Source: Tricholoma matsutake
Taxonomy: Eukaryota > Basidiomycota > Agaricomycetes > Agaricales > Tricholomataceae
Direction: 5' to 3'
DNA: 64,000 nt
Assembly (NCBI GenBank): GCA_026075535.2
Contig: AP026546.1
Coordinates: 4,836,001 to 4,900,000 of the forward strand
Made by a program: the position numbers and the translations under genes
Part shown: positions 45,406 to 56,723 of the stretch, in pieces
How the letters are laid out: each line of letters begins with the position of its first letter
Numbering within the stretch: the stretch's first letter is position 1
The notes under the pieces: model-generated
The model's database searches: none
Seen by the model: the letters and a program-made list of their open reading frames with translations, nothing else
What the model was told of the DNA's origin: nothing

Positions 45406-46948
45406 TTCTGAATTCCCTCATCTTCACAGTTTTGAGGATGTTTTTTCCAAGGAGTCTTTTGACTTTCTGCCAGGACACAAACTGTGGGATCATGCAATAA
45501 GCTCATTCTGGGTGCAACACCTTCCTCCGGCAAGGTCTATCCTCTGTCCCCTGAAGAGCAATGACAACTTGATAAATTCCTTAATGAGCACTTGGCTTCA
45601 GGCCACATCCAACCCTCCAAGTCACCCATGGCCTCCCCCTTTTTCTTTGTCAAGAAGAAGGATGGCTCACTCCAACCTGTTCAAGCTTATTAAAGGCTCA
45701 ATGAACTCATAGTCAAGAATCACTACCCATTACCCCTCATTTCTGAACTTGTGAATCAGCTTTGTGGGGCATGATACTTCACCAAGCTCAATGTCTGCTG
45801 GGGTTACAATAATGTGCAGATAAAGGAAGGAGATGAGTAAGGCAGCCTTTCATACCAACTGTGGTCTTTTTGAACCACTTGTCATGTTATTTGGTCTCAC
45901 TAATAGTCCTGCAACCTTTCAGACCATGATGAATGATATCTTCCATGACCTTATACTCAAAGGCATTGTCTGTGTCTATCTCAATGACATTCCCATCTTC
46001 ACATGCAACATTGATGAACACCATTGAATCATGTGCCTCATCCTTGAAAGGCTTTGACAGCACAAACTCTACCTTTGACATGACAAGTGCGAGTTTGAGA
46101 AGACTAAAATTGAGTGCTTGGGTCTGATCATATTGGAGGGCCATGTGGAGATGGATCCTGTTAAGGTAAATGGGGTCATGGGTTGGCCTATGCCCACGAA
46201 CAAGAAGGAGGTACAGTCCTTTTGGGGCTTTATCAACTTTTATCAGTGTTTTATCAAGGACTTCTCTCACCACACATGACCACTGTTTTATCTCACAGGC
46301 AAGGGGATATGGAGGTGGGACAATGCACAACAGGAGGTGTTTGAGAGGATTAAAGAGATGGTCACATCTGCTCCCATCCTTACCTTTGCTGATGACTTGT
46401 GCCCTTTTTGTGTAGAAGCTGACAGTTCCAACTTTGTGATGGGTGCTATATTGTCCCAGCAGTCTCCAGAGGTACCAGAAGTGGGATCCTGTTGGATTCT
46501 ACTCAAAAAGCCTTAGTGCTGTGGAGTGGAACTATGAGATCCATGACAAGGAGATGTTGGCAATAATGCATGTACTTGAGGAATGGTGCCACTTCCTCAA
46601 GGGTGCCCAACACAAGGTCGAGATTTGGACAGACCACAAGAATCTCAAGTACTTCATGACAGCCAAGAAATTGAACTGTTGTCAGGCTTGTATTTGTCCA
46701 GGTTCAATCTCTTCTTGCACCATCATCCAGGTTGCAACATGGGCCCTCTCTTGGCATGCAGATCATGGGGATGAGAGTGACAACAATCAAGGCATTGTGC
46801 AGTTGCAACCAGACCTGTTTATTGTCCATGCATTGGAAGGCATTGTTCCCCAGGGTGAGGAGCAGGACATCCTATGTGACATTCAATGTGCAAACTGTAG
46901 CAGTTTACATGAGGATGTTGTTGCCTCAGCTATCAAGGAACTGAGGAA
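45406..46948 (+). pseudogene. Gypsy reverse transcriptase-RNase H
   Basis: Blocks in order are LHSFEDVFSKESFDFLP, the [13 protein letters not shown] region (frame-shifted), NELIVKNHYPLPLI, FHTNCGLFEPLVMLFGLTNS, the catalytic box, a thumb region and RNase H (EADSSNFVMGAILSQ, NYEIHDKEMLAI, EIWTDHKNLKYF). The catalytic box reads YLNDIPIF (45977-46000) where YLDD or YVDD is expected. The first Asp is Asn at 45983-45985. Several stops and frameshifts occur. The end is cut by the hAT-like element at 46949. Confidence 0.88.
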
Positions 46949-47630
46949 TAGTGTTTAAAAGTCTGACTAAGTTCGGTTATTTGCTCTCAAGTGACATAAA
47001 CCATAACTGGTCCATAACTGCACCCTGAGTGGGTGTAACTGTGACCAAACCACCATTGACCAGTTACTTTTGGTTTGGTCACTGGTTATGGTTGGTTATG
47101 ACTGGTTTTTTTGTGTATTTATTATAATATGAAGAGCAGAACTCATTCAACTGTATTTTGAGCATAAAGACTGAATGGCATGACCGATTTGCTTAATTCT
47201 TTTTTAAAATACACTGCAGGTTGACACTATTCAACCTGCGCATGTTTTGCATCATATACCCATGCCTCATGGTGACCTGAGGTGTGGGCTGACCCACCAT
47301 ATAGACCCAGCATCTATAAACCCCCACCTCACTTAATTCTTTTTTAAAAATACACCACAGGTCAACACTATTTGACCTGCGCATGTTTTGCATATGAAAT
47401 ATTGCAAAAAAAACCCCACACCTCATGATACATAGAACATTGACTATAACTGGTTATAGTCAGTTATCACTGGTTATCCATCACACATCAATTTGCATAA
47501 ACTGCAACTGACTCTCTGCCAAATTTTGTGTAACTAGACTGAAAAAATAACTGAACCATGGTTATGTCCAGTTATGTCCAGTTATGTCAGTGGTTATTTC
47601 CAGTTAGGGTAACTGGACTTTTAAACACTA
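46949..47630. mobile_element. hAT-like element, TAGTG family, 682 bp
   Basis: Perfect 15 bp ends TAGTGTTTAAAAGTC and its complement. Perfect 8 bp duplication CTGAGGAA (46941-46948, 47631-47638). The interior has many GGTTATR.CTGG words and two copies of a TTAATTCTTTTTTAAAAATACACYRCAGG block (each part under 20 bp). Non-coding. Confidence 0.95.
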
Positions 47631-48115
47631 CTGAGGAAGGGGTCAGCCCTTTCACTATGTGCTGCAGAGTGGGTTGAGAAGGAGGATCTGTTGTACTTCT
47701 GAGATTGCATCTATGTTTCCAACGACCCACACCTTTGACAATGGATCATATCTCAATACCATGACTCACAGATTGCAGGGCACCCTGGATGCTGGAAGAC
47801 ATTGGAGCTTGTTTCATGGAATTATTGGTGGCCACAGATGTCATGACTCATTGGTCAGTACTGCCATACTTGTGACCTTTACTTACACACCAAGGATCCT
47901 CGATGCAAGCCCATTGGTGAGTTACACCCTCTTCCTGTTCCAGAAAATCACTGGGATGTTGTGTGTAGACTTCATGGTGGAGTTACCAGAGTCGAATGGG
48001 TTTGATGCAGTAATGTGCACAGTCGACTCAGCAGGAAAATGAGCTCGCTTTATTCCGACTCACACTACCATTATGGCATCGGGTGCAGCCAAACTCTACC
48101 TTCACCATGTGTGGA

Positions 48116-48934
48116 TAGTGTTCAAAGGTCAGGTCTATAGGACCAAAAAAAAGACTGAAACTGGACTGAACTGGACCGATTAGGACCAGACCAGCAGTCT
48201 ATTTATGGACTGGTCTTTTGCAGTCCAGTTGCAGGTCTTTCATTTTGAAAAATAATGTAGGACCGCAAAAAGACCGGTTTAAACCTGTTGCAACTGGTTA
48301 AACATCATGTGCGTTACATAACCATGTAACTATGATTATTACCTTTAATTTGACCTTTGGTTCATCAAAAATGGTCAAGAATTGAGAAAGATATGACCAA
48401 ATTTATTGTGGTACAAGTTTTTCTTTTGTTCAACTTGTATTAGAATCACTTTGATTCTAACTCACTCATATTTTGATCATTTTGCTTCATTATATTTTTG
48501 GATATGGAGATTTTATGTAGGTAAATATGCTCACCATCCATCAATGTAAGATATGCATCACATAATTTATGGTTGTCACATTACATTTTGCCCGCATCTT
48601 TAGCAGATGTAATTCAGTTTTAGTCATAGCTACATCACATCTCCATAAAAATTGGATCAAAAGCCAGGTATTTACAAGCTCTATCATGTTAGATTATTTT
48701 TTAAGGTTCCAAGTAATGATTGTTGAGATACAGATGGCTTATATTAGCACAACAAATTTTACATCAAAAAACCAGTCCAAACCAGTCTTTTTTCAGTCCA
48801 TTAACTGAAAAAGACCAGTCCCAGGTGGTCCAGTTCAGTCCCCCCAATATCTGGGTCAGTCCTGGACCGGTTGCGGTTGCAGTTGCCCCATTTGGGGGTC
48901 AAAAAACCGGACTGGACCAGACCTTTGAACACTA
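48116..48934. mobile_element. hAT-like element, TAGTG family, 819 bp
   Basis: Ends TAGTGTTCAAAGGTC and complement. Perfect 8 bp duplication TGTGTGGA (48108-48115, 48935-48942). Subterminal GACTGGTC/CCAGTCC words; AT-rich core. Confidence 0.95.
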
Positions 48935-49085
48935 TGTGTGGAAGCTACATGGACTTCCTGGTGCCTTCCTTTGCAATCAAGGACCTCAATTCATTGCAGA
49001 GTTCACCTGAGAGCTGGACCATCTCCTAGGAATTAAACTCCTCACTTCTACCACCTATCACCCACAGACTGATGGATAGACTGAA

Positions 49086-50830
49086 TAATGGCAACTGGAC
49101 TGTTGGTTGCAGTTGGCCTAACATTTTCACAAGTCTGGTTCACAGTTCATCAATGATAGGGCATCTCAATGGACCTCCCAAAGACCAACCACAACTGGTT
49201 GTGGACCAGACTTCGGTTGCATCAGGCTTGTGAGGTATAAATATATGAATAAATGCTAAATACTTTTTGTAATAGTATACTTTATAGACTGAGATAAATA
49301 CTATTATATTACTACTGTTATTTATGGGTGAGAGGGCCCAAAGTATCAGTTATTTCATGGGTGCTTATATACCTGTGGCAGCACATGGACCATTTGGTCA
49401 TGCTTGTGCTCACAAAAAACAAAGTGGCACAATTTGACAGATGACTCCCATGACCACCAGCACAATGACACACAACTCCCATGACCCTCCACCATGTCAC
49501 ATTCAATGCAAACCACCACCTCAACCACCCCTGCCCCCCTCAACCCCCATTATATGGCAACAATATGTGTTTGACATATTTGACATGGTAAGTGCCTTTT
49601 CATTTTGTCATTGTTCTTTTTACTACTAACAATATGTTTTGTTTTATAGATTTGCAGTCTCTTACTACCAAATGACAGGCAATGGACAACAAACAACAAT
49701 GACTGTCAAACAACAACATCAACAACAACAATAAACCTCCCTCCCATCCACCACAATTACCTGTGGCTAAAAACATGCCATGTCACGCATATTCTACGCA
49801 TTCGACAACTGAAGCCCATGGCTCCAACACATAATAAGTAAGTCTTATTTCATTCTTTCATTATTATTTTTACTAACATTGTTGTTTTCTTTTCTTATAG
49901 GCTTAAACTAATGTGAGAACAGACCAGCCCCACAAATGACTCAACACTGATGCCCAGCCTCATGGGGTGGATTGTTGGTACTATTTTCTACAATGACAGA
50001 GATGATGACAATGGTGATGGCAGTGGTGACAAAGCACACACATCCAGCCTCATGAGCCCCTGCTCATGCAGTGGATTGTGGGTGTGACTGATGGGCAACA
50101 GCCAGGGATGAACAACGCGGGTGATGAATGGTGACAATGACAGGCTGCAAATGTGCCACATCACACACATTCAACACCCTTTGTGCACATAGCTAAGTTC
50201 TTTTGTTTACTGTTACTGTTTTAACTTACATGCTTTTTTTAGGCTATATCATTGTTCTTGCCCACAATGCCCACCTCCCACAAACCTCCCACAAACCCCA
50301 ACCTGTCGAAATATGACATGAGGGACTGGATGATGACAGGGAGCAACAACAAAAGGTATGCACCCCAACCCCCCATCTCCCTGTCCCCAGTGATTGCAGG
50401 CAACACCCCACCAGCTACCATGTCATTGACTACCACCCCAAGTCCCTGACCCTGCACCTGCCCATGCCATTGTGAGCCACTGCCCACATGGGGAATTGTG
50501 TGCACTCACAAATGACACCCTTTTATCTCATTATATACATGCCTGCCCACAGGCCCCTTGCCTGTGGGGCACTTTGCTACCTTCAAATAAATGTATGTAG
50601 TTGTTTCATTGTTATATAGAGTGTATATACCTGGTTCAGACCAGTATGAACTTACCAAGCTCTGGACTGGTTACAACTGGTCCAGTAACTGGTAAGCAAC
50701 TGAAACGGACTGGTTTATGCTGGTCTGGTTCACAGTTGCATAGATATCTTAAATAAGAGCAACTGGTCCAGTCTGCAGTTGCCCCCTCTGGGGTCAAAAA
50801 AACTGGACTGGACTGGACCTTCAAACACTA
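49086..50830. mobile_element. hAT-like element, TAGTG family, left end eroded
   Basis: The right end GGACCTTCAAACACTA (50815-50830) is typical of the family. The left terminus is not recognisable, and similarity to the family begins near 49086 (GGCAACTGGACTGTTGGTTGC). It carries at least two intron-like blocks (about 49587-49648 and 49837-49901) and a palindrome CATGAGC-ccct-GCTCATG at 50051-50068. It resembles 60769-62264 in layout. Confidence 0.75.
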
Positions 50831-51347
50831 AATCAGGAGCTGGAGCAGTACATCCACATATTCATCAATGAGCACCAGGATGACTGGGAGGATCTTCTCC
50901 CCATGGCCAAGTTCAGATACAACAATCACATCCACACATCCACTCAGCAAACTCCCTTCCTCCTGGACACTGGACGACACCCACACATGGGCTTTGAACC
51001 TCACCAAGCACCATCACAGCTCAACACAGTGAATGAATTTATGGAGTGGATGAAGGATAGCTTAGAAGAGGCAAAGGCAGACCTAGTTAAGGCAAAGGAC
51101 AACATGGCATACTTTTACAACCAATGCCACTCACCAACACCCAAGTATAAGGTTGGTGACCGAGTTGCCTCAACTCCAGTGACATCTCTACCACCCATCC
51201 ATCCAAGAAACTTGCACACTGTTTTCTTGGACCATTCCCCATTGTCAAGTGCATTGGAACACACACCTACTACCTACACCTACCAGCATCCATGTCCAGA
51301 CTCCACCCTGTCTTCCATGTCATCAAACTACTGCCAGCACCAGCGGA

Positions 51348-51943
51348 TAGCGTTTAAAGGTCTGGTTCAGTCTGGTTTTTTTGCCTAATGGGGATGAACC
51401 GGAACTGAAACCAGTTGCCTGTTATGGTATGACCCATCAAAACTGGTCCAGACTGCAAAAAACTGGTCCAAAATGGTTCAAACTGGTTAAAACTGCAGTT
51501 CAGTCATAACCAGTTCAAACTGGTTCAAACTGATGAAAACTGGTCTTTGTGCAGTGTTTATGTACTAAGACCAGTTGTAAACTATGGAATACAGCATGTA
51601 TTAGATCACTGTAAAGGTGGTCAGGTCTTAACAATCCTCTACATATCTAAAAACACAGCTATCAGATGTCGTGTATGTTACATTTTGTCGTAGCAAATCA
51701 TTTTGGCTGTAGCACATGCAATTCTGAACTGTTTTTCTTAAAAATTTGGTCCAAAGATGCGCATTTGGGAGGTGTATCATGCGACAGTTTGAACTGGTCC
51801 AAACCGGTCTGGTCCAGTCTGGTTCAGTGCAGTTTTGTCATCACAAAAAGCTTGAACTGAAACTGGAAGTCTGACCTTTTCCAGTTCGGGTCCAGTTCAG
51901 TCTGGTTTTTTTGCAGTTTATAGGACTGGACCTTCAAACACTA
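51348..51943. mobile_element. hAT-like element, TAGTG family, 596 bp
   Basis: Ends TAGCGTTTAAAGGTCTGG and complement TAGTGTTTGAAGGTCCAG. Flanks CCAGCGGA (51340-51347) and CCAGCAGA (51944-51951). Densely filled with AACTGGTYC words in both orientations. Confidence 0.92.
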
Positions 51944-51951
51944 CCAGCAGA

Positions 51952-52246
51952 TCCATTCCCAGCATGTCACTCACACCCACCACCACCACCACCTATGGTG
52001 ATTGAAGGGGAACCACAGTATGAGGTCGAGTCCATCCTGGATAGCAGGTTGCACTGAGGGAAGTTCCAATATCTGGTATGTTGGAAGGGCTATGGGTATG
52101 AGGAGAACTCATGGGTTGAGGAATCCGATGTAAATGCCCCACAACTGTCAAAGAATTCCACTGATGACACACTTCTGCACCATGCTGCATTCAGGTTATG
52201 GACTTTGACCAGTTGCGATTTTGAATGCATTGTGGTGATACATCTT
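51952..52246 (+). pseudogene. Gypsy integrase tail with chromodomain
   Basis: After a Pro-rich linker (HPPPPPPMV) the chromodomain reads EPQYEVESILDSRL, a TGA, then KFQYLVCWKGYGYEENSWVEES. The aromatic residues of the histone-tail cage are represented (Y, W, and the position before NSW). Chromodomains steer such integrases to methylated-histone chromatin. This explains clustering of chromoviruses in silent regions like this one. Confidence 0.88.
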
Positions 52247-52259
52247 AGAGAGGGGGTAA
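52247..52259 (+). promoter_or_regulatory. Gypsy polypurine tract
   Basis: AGAGAGGGGGTAA lies immediately before the 3' LTR start at 52260, where plus-strand priming is expected. Confidence 0.7.
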
Positions 52260-52426
52260 TGTAAGGGGACTATGGGGTGCCCCATGTGTTTCTCCTATTT
52301 TTTATGTTTGTCCTATATTTTCCCTCACTTTATTTCCTTCTATTCTTCATTTTCTATGATTTTTCCTTATTTTATTACTAATTTCCCTTTCTATAACATT
52401 TGTGCATGTTGACAGTTTTATATTTA

Positions 52427-53611
52427 AGATAGGGTTCATGCACTCCCAACCACATCATGTGGCTAAAGAGTAACAAACTGTAACACATTAGGATTTCTCT
52501 AATTACTGTTTCCCTTGAATGTTTCTCTCAAAAGTAAAACCTAAGACCTCCATAAAATATCCTTCTGAAGAAGTTCTAGGTGCTTGATCACTTGATTCTG
52601 AGGATGGAGGAAAGTTATTAGAGCTAGTGCTTAAAAGTCCGGTCCAGTCCCGGTTCTCACACTATTTTTGGCAAGACCGGAACCGGACTGGTCCTCCATA
52701 AAAGGAAATAACCAAATAACCAGACCAGAACCGCAAAAAACTGCAAAAAACCAGTCCTAACCAGTCGTGACCAGTTTTACTAAAAGCCAGTAAGACTGAT
52801 GTACAAAGTGGAAATAACTGCTCAAAAACACTTGTGGGAAACCTACCCATAGTAATTCCCTTGAAACTGGTCGAAAAATTAAGCAGATTGGTGAAGAATT
52901 GAGTGAGATATCACCAAAAACGAGTTTCCCGATGTGACCAGTTTTACTCAAAGCCAGTAAGACTGATGTATGAAGTGAGAATAACTGCTCAAAACCACTC
53001 ATGGGGAACCTACCAATAGTAATTCCCTTGAAACTGGTCAAAAAAGTAAGCAGATCGGTGAAGAATTGAGTGAGATATCACCAAAGACAGGTTTCACAAC
53101 CTGAAACCTGATTGGGAAACTCATTTTTGGTGATATCTCACTCAATTCTTCACTGATTTGCTTAATTTTTTGACCAGTTTCAAGGTAATTACAAGAGAAT
53201 TACATGGCTGTGCTTAACCGGTTATGACTGGTCAGGACTGGTCTTGTAGGACCGGTATTTTGCAGTTTTCTAACTTAAAATTTGACAAAACCAGACTGAT
53301 GGTCCAGTTTTTTCTGGTTATTTTCTGGTCACATGGACCAGACCTTTAAGCACTAATTAGAGCTAGGTCAAGCATTCATGGACATTGCTGGACATTGGTA
53401 TAAAGTTGATCAAACCCTAATAACTTTCCTCCTTCTTCACAATCGAGGGATCAGTAACCTAGACTCTCTTGAAAATGTTATTTTCTGTGGATTATAGGTT
53501 TTACATTTGAGAAAAACACTTGTTTGAAGCAGTAATTAGATGGATGGTTGTTGGTCACAATTTGTCACTCTTTATCCATGTGATGTGGTTGGGAGTGAAC
53601 GAACCCTATCT
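52427..53611. mobile_element. Tc1/mariner-like MITE with TA duplication
   Basis: The terminal repeats are AGATAGGGTTCATGCACTCC and the complement of GGGAGTGAACGAACCCTATCT, and pairing extends ~36 bp inward. TA is duplicated (52425-52426, 53612-53613). Without the nested hAT-like element it is ~446 bp. Non-coding. A 3 bp TTA duplication would be possible, but it would make the inverted repeats uneven. Confidence 0.82.
52625..53355. mobile_element. hAT-like element, TAGTG family, 731 bp
   Basis: Ends TAGTGCTTAAAAGTCCGG and complement TAGTGCTTAAAGGTCTGG. Perfect 8 bp duplication ATTAGAGC (52617-52624, 53356-53363). It sits inside the mariner-like element. Holds a direct duplication of a ~125 bp block (52766-52890 and 52936-53060) and part of it again in reverse near 53110-53180. 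Confidence 0.95.
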
Positions 53612-53886
53612 TAGAGGTGGAGTACCCTTTCTGACATCCACCCCTTGATGTGATGTCATTTGGTGGCCTTGATCTGCCTATCTCCACCTTTTCTATTTTT
53701 AGGCTATTATTTGATTTTTGCAATCTTCACATATACTGAGCATTGGCAAAGGGGTCCTTAGAGTTTTCTCTTTGGATATCCCTTTGCTAGGTGCACCTCC
53801 ACTCTCTGTAATATGTACCATAATTTTAACTTCAGATTTCCCTTTGCTAGTCCACTAATTAAGTGGCTTCTAAGGTTGCTGTTATA

Positions 53887-55047
53887 GACTCCCTACTGGT
53901 GGCAAAGGATGGGAGGCAGTTGCTGAGGCATACAATAGTTGGGCTGTTAAACAGGGTTACTCACAGTGTATGGCCCAATCTATTAAAGGCAAATTTGATA
54001 AAGTATGTACTCAAGGAAACCTGTGAATTAACTGCCAGTAATCATTGGTCCAGATCATTTGAGAAGCTAAGGAGAAGCCAACAGGGGATGCAGAGCATGG
54101 TGATGATGATCTGCATACAATAGCACTTGAGATTGAGGACAGAATTGCAGAGAGGTCAGGGACATTGGCATTGGATGACCCAGAATTTAGTGAAGTTGGT
54201 ATGAAAAGTGATGGTGACTCTGATGATGACTGTTCACCCATTGAGATTGCCACTGACAGTGAGAAGGAAACTCATGGCAAGGAAAAGAAAGGGCTGGTGG
54301 CAAAGGCTTACCATGTCAAGCACCTATTGGCTGACAAACAAAAGCCATGTAACACCTCAGCAACTGATGCACTTGATTGGTTGACAAGCAGCTTCAACCC
54401 TGACCATGTTCGTGAGTGAGACAACCATTGAATGGCAGAGTATTCAACTCACCCAACTCTCTTTGGCCCAGCTGGAACTTCATGAGTTGCAGGCACACAA
54501 TGATGCACTGCATGACCAAGTTTTGGCAAGCATGCTGATTGAGTTGAGAATGAACTTCAATTGCTCTGAGCTCTTCAGAACCCACAACATGAACATGGAC
54601 AGTGCAGGTCTTGAGGATCCTCTTACCAATATCAGGGGTCTGACTCTGATTCTGATGCTGTGTATGAACCTGTTTGATCTCACCATCACCATCATCAACC
54701 TCATTGTCAACCTCATTGAAGCATTAGCCCACCACACCTCCAACTTGATGGGAGAAGGGAGCAACAATATGGTGGAGGAGGAGCTCAAGCATGGCTCATT
54801 TACAATCTCTGCTCCTACACCATTGACATCTCGTGTCCAACCCATAGCATCCACATCATGCAGTGTCTTTGAAGCCCACCAGCCACAGCAGTCAATGCCT
54901 CCACACTGGACACCATCACCTCAAGTTACTGTTACACTGTCCACATCAGGTCCCACTAACTTTGTGATTACTCCCTGCAGAACTCATGATGGAATTTCTA
55001 TCAACATCAAGACACCCACTCAATCTTGCTCCAATACTAATGTGTAA
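53887..55047 (+). pseudogene. Harbinger Myb/SANT-like protein, C-terminal part
   Basis: Reads LPTGGKGWEAVAEAYNSWA, the trihelix region to SIKGKFDKV, then an acidic block (DDPEFSEVGMKSDGDSDDD). A further frame from 54406 has a Leu-rich coiled-coil-like stretch (QLTQLSLAQLELHELQAHND) and a Ser/Thr/Pro-rich tail to TAA 55045-55047. Frameshifts near 54010 and 54410 break it. It joins the piece ending at 41446 when the gypsy element and one GACTC are set aside. Confidence 0.72.
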
Positions 55048-55526
55048 CCTAATGTGTCACTCTCAGCTATGAACTCTTTCTTTTCTCAGCTACCATTCTC
55101 CTCTACTCTCTTTATCTCAATTATCGTCTCCTATCATTTTGTTCATTTCTGACCTTTTGTTCACCTATATACCTCTATATACCAAGTGGTCTCCTCTCAT
55201 TTTGTTTATTTCTGACCTTTCATTGACCTAGATACCTCAATATACCAAGTAGTCTTTTTTTTCTTGCCTCAATAGCCTACAGCCTTATAATTTACAGTAT
55301 GGCAATAATATTATGTTGTGCTGTTGTAACTATGCTGGAATGGCAACCAAGTGGAAATGCAAGACCCTGTGATATCACCAAAAAGCATGTCTCCCAGGTT
55401 ATTCCACAACTCCTCATCCTCTGATGCCTTCCATACTGGCATGTATACATTTCAGATTTCATTGATTCCTACTAATTCAGTCCAGATATTATTGTGCAGC
55501 CTACAGCACAGTTCTAGAAGCTCCCA
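55048..55526. other. Spacer between convergent Harbinger genes
   Basis: A T/C-rich stretch with two copies of a ~65 bp block (CTCATTTTGTTYATTTCTGA near 55130 and 55196). Probably the two overlapping 3' untranslated regions. No gene seen. Confidence 0.5.
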
Positions 55527-56530
55527 TCAATCCTGTTCTGCACTGATATCCAATGGCACCCAAAGTGGTTCAAATGAACCTTGCAGCATATGATTTCCCC
55601 ATTCAGCTGACTGCTGGTATGACAACAGTTGGTGATTGAACTGAAGAAACTCTTCCTGCTTGTAAGGATCTTCAGGAATGTATTCACCTCCCTTCACAGG
55701 TGCTTGTATCCTGCCTGCAATCAAAGCCGTCCCACATGGAAAGCCTGTGTCAGATACAAGGAAGTAGCCATTGGGAACCTTCATAAGCAGTGGATGGAAA
55801 ATGGGGTGAGTGACATGTGAGTCATGCCAAGTACCTGGTGCATTTAACATGGCCAAGATGATGATGTCTTGAAGTAAACTGCTCGTGAGATTGGGGAAAT
55901 TGACAGACAGAATGTTTACACACCTCAAGGGGAGTATGCAATGACATTGTTAATTGTATGGTCACTTTTCCAGCCATTATATGTCACATTCTCAACCTCA
56001 GGATCATCTGCCTCTTGTGCAAGCAAAGCCAACCCATATAATACCCCAAATGCACCCTCCAACATCAAATGACGCTCACAAACCAGGGTCAACTCAGCTG
56101 CAAACTCTTGTGGTGTTTGTGGTAATCTTATTGCACCCTCCTTCATTGGTCTGACCATCTGCAGGAGAATCTTCTTTGTGAAATCAAGATAGCATGAAAC
56201 CATAGAAGGAGTGAGTGTGAAAATTTGCTGCAAGCTGATCTCTGACATTGCTGAGCCTAAGTAATGCAGAACTAGCCCAAGTCCTCCTGCAGCATCAAGG
56301 GAACAGTTTCCAAGATGAGGTTCACCTATCATGGCAACATCATTCCAAGGAATTGTTGACAACTCCCACTGCTCTGCCAATCTTCCCCAGCCCTTGAGAA
56401 GATGATGAAATGTTTTGACATCAAAGCCCATGGTAGTGATAAATGCATGGTCATTTCTCGCAGCATATAGGACTTGCCAAGGAGTTCCAATGTGTGGATT
56501 CAGCAATAAGTCTTGTTGATGGAGGTACAA
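55527..56530 (-). pseudogene. PIF/Harbinger DDE nuclease
   Basis: On the minus strand the frame from 56530 reads RNDHAFITTMGFDVKTFHHLL, SLDAAGGLGLVLHYLGSAM and NVTYNGWKSDHTINNV. After a probable ~47 bp intron near 55920 (GTGTGTAAAC...CACGAGCAG) it reads NAPGTWHDSHVTHPIF, YFLVSDTGFPCG and AGRIQAPVKGGEY. This is a DDE_Tnp_4-type nuclease. The site of the first catalytic Asp (usually a xxDG turn after EGAFG) reads VLYG, so the Asp is Tyr. The WHD Asp is present. The gene likely starts further upstream than 56530, and no start is certain. Confidence 0.8.
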
Positions 56531-56723
56531 TCAATTGACATTATGGCGATGCACCTGAGTCAAGCCTCAACAATGCCAAGAGTAAGGTTGTGTGTAAAAG
56601 TCAGCCAGATACATATCAACAGTAAATTACATGACATGATTTTCAGGGCCATGTAAAAAAGTTATAATATGGTGTAAACTACACTTTTTAACCACTATTA
56701 TTTAAAAAATTGCCCAGGACACA

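Larger units (their letters stand above)
47631..51347 (+). pseudogene. Gypsy integrase, in three pieces
   Basis: Piece 1 (47631-48115) has the HHCC-like zinc region (DSQIAGHPGCWK, TCDLYLHTKDPRCK) and the first catalytic Asp (VCVDFMVELPES). Piece 2 (48935-49085) has FLCNQGPQFIAEFT; the second catalytic Asp is Asn at 48975-48977. YHPQTDG follows, then TAG. Piece 3 (50831-51347) has NQELEQYIHIFINEHQDDW, where the third catalytic Glu region would lie upstream, and the C-terminal KYKVGDRV block. hAT-like elements occupy the gaps. Confidence 0.85.
41447..53886 (+). mobile_element. Ty3/gypsy chromodomain retrotransposon
   Basis: A 5 bp duplication GACTC (41442-41446 and 53887-53891) flanks LTRs starting TGTAAGGGG and ending TTATA. 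The order gag, protease, RT-RNase H, integrase, chromodomain identifies a chromovirus. It is 12.4 kb long because of nested insertions. The LINE at 41861-43307 sits in the 5' LTR. hAT-like elements lie at 46949-47630, 48116-48934, ~49086-50830 and 51348-51943. A mariner-like element at 52427-53611 in the 3' LTR has a hAT-like element inside it. Catalytic residues are lost in RT and integrase. Confidence 0.95.
52260..53886 (+). repeat. Gypsy 3' LTR, interrupted
   Basis: Positions 52260-52426 and 53612-53886 form the LTR (~440 bp). The mariner-like element splits it at a TA inside TATATTTAGAGG, as shown by the 5' LTR copy. Confidence 0.92.
40600..56560. mobile_element. PIF/Harbinger transposon interrupted by a gypsy element
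   Basis: A Myb/SANT-like protein gene on the plus strand (40639-41441 and 53887-55047) and a DDE nuclease gene on the minus strand (55527-56530) converge. That is the usual two-gene content of PIF/Harbinger elements. The 12.4 kb gypsy insertion at 41447-53886 splits the Myb gene. Terminal inverted repeats and the 3 bp duplication were not located, so the ends are approximate. Confidence 0.65.
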
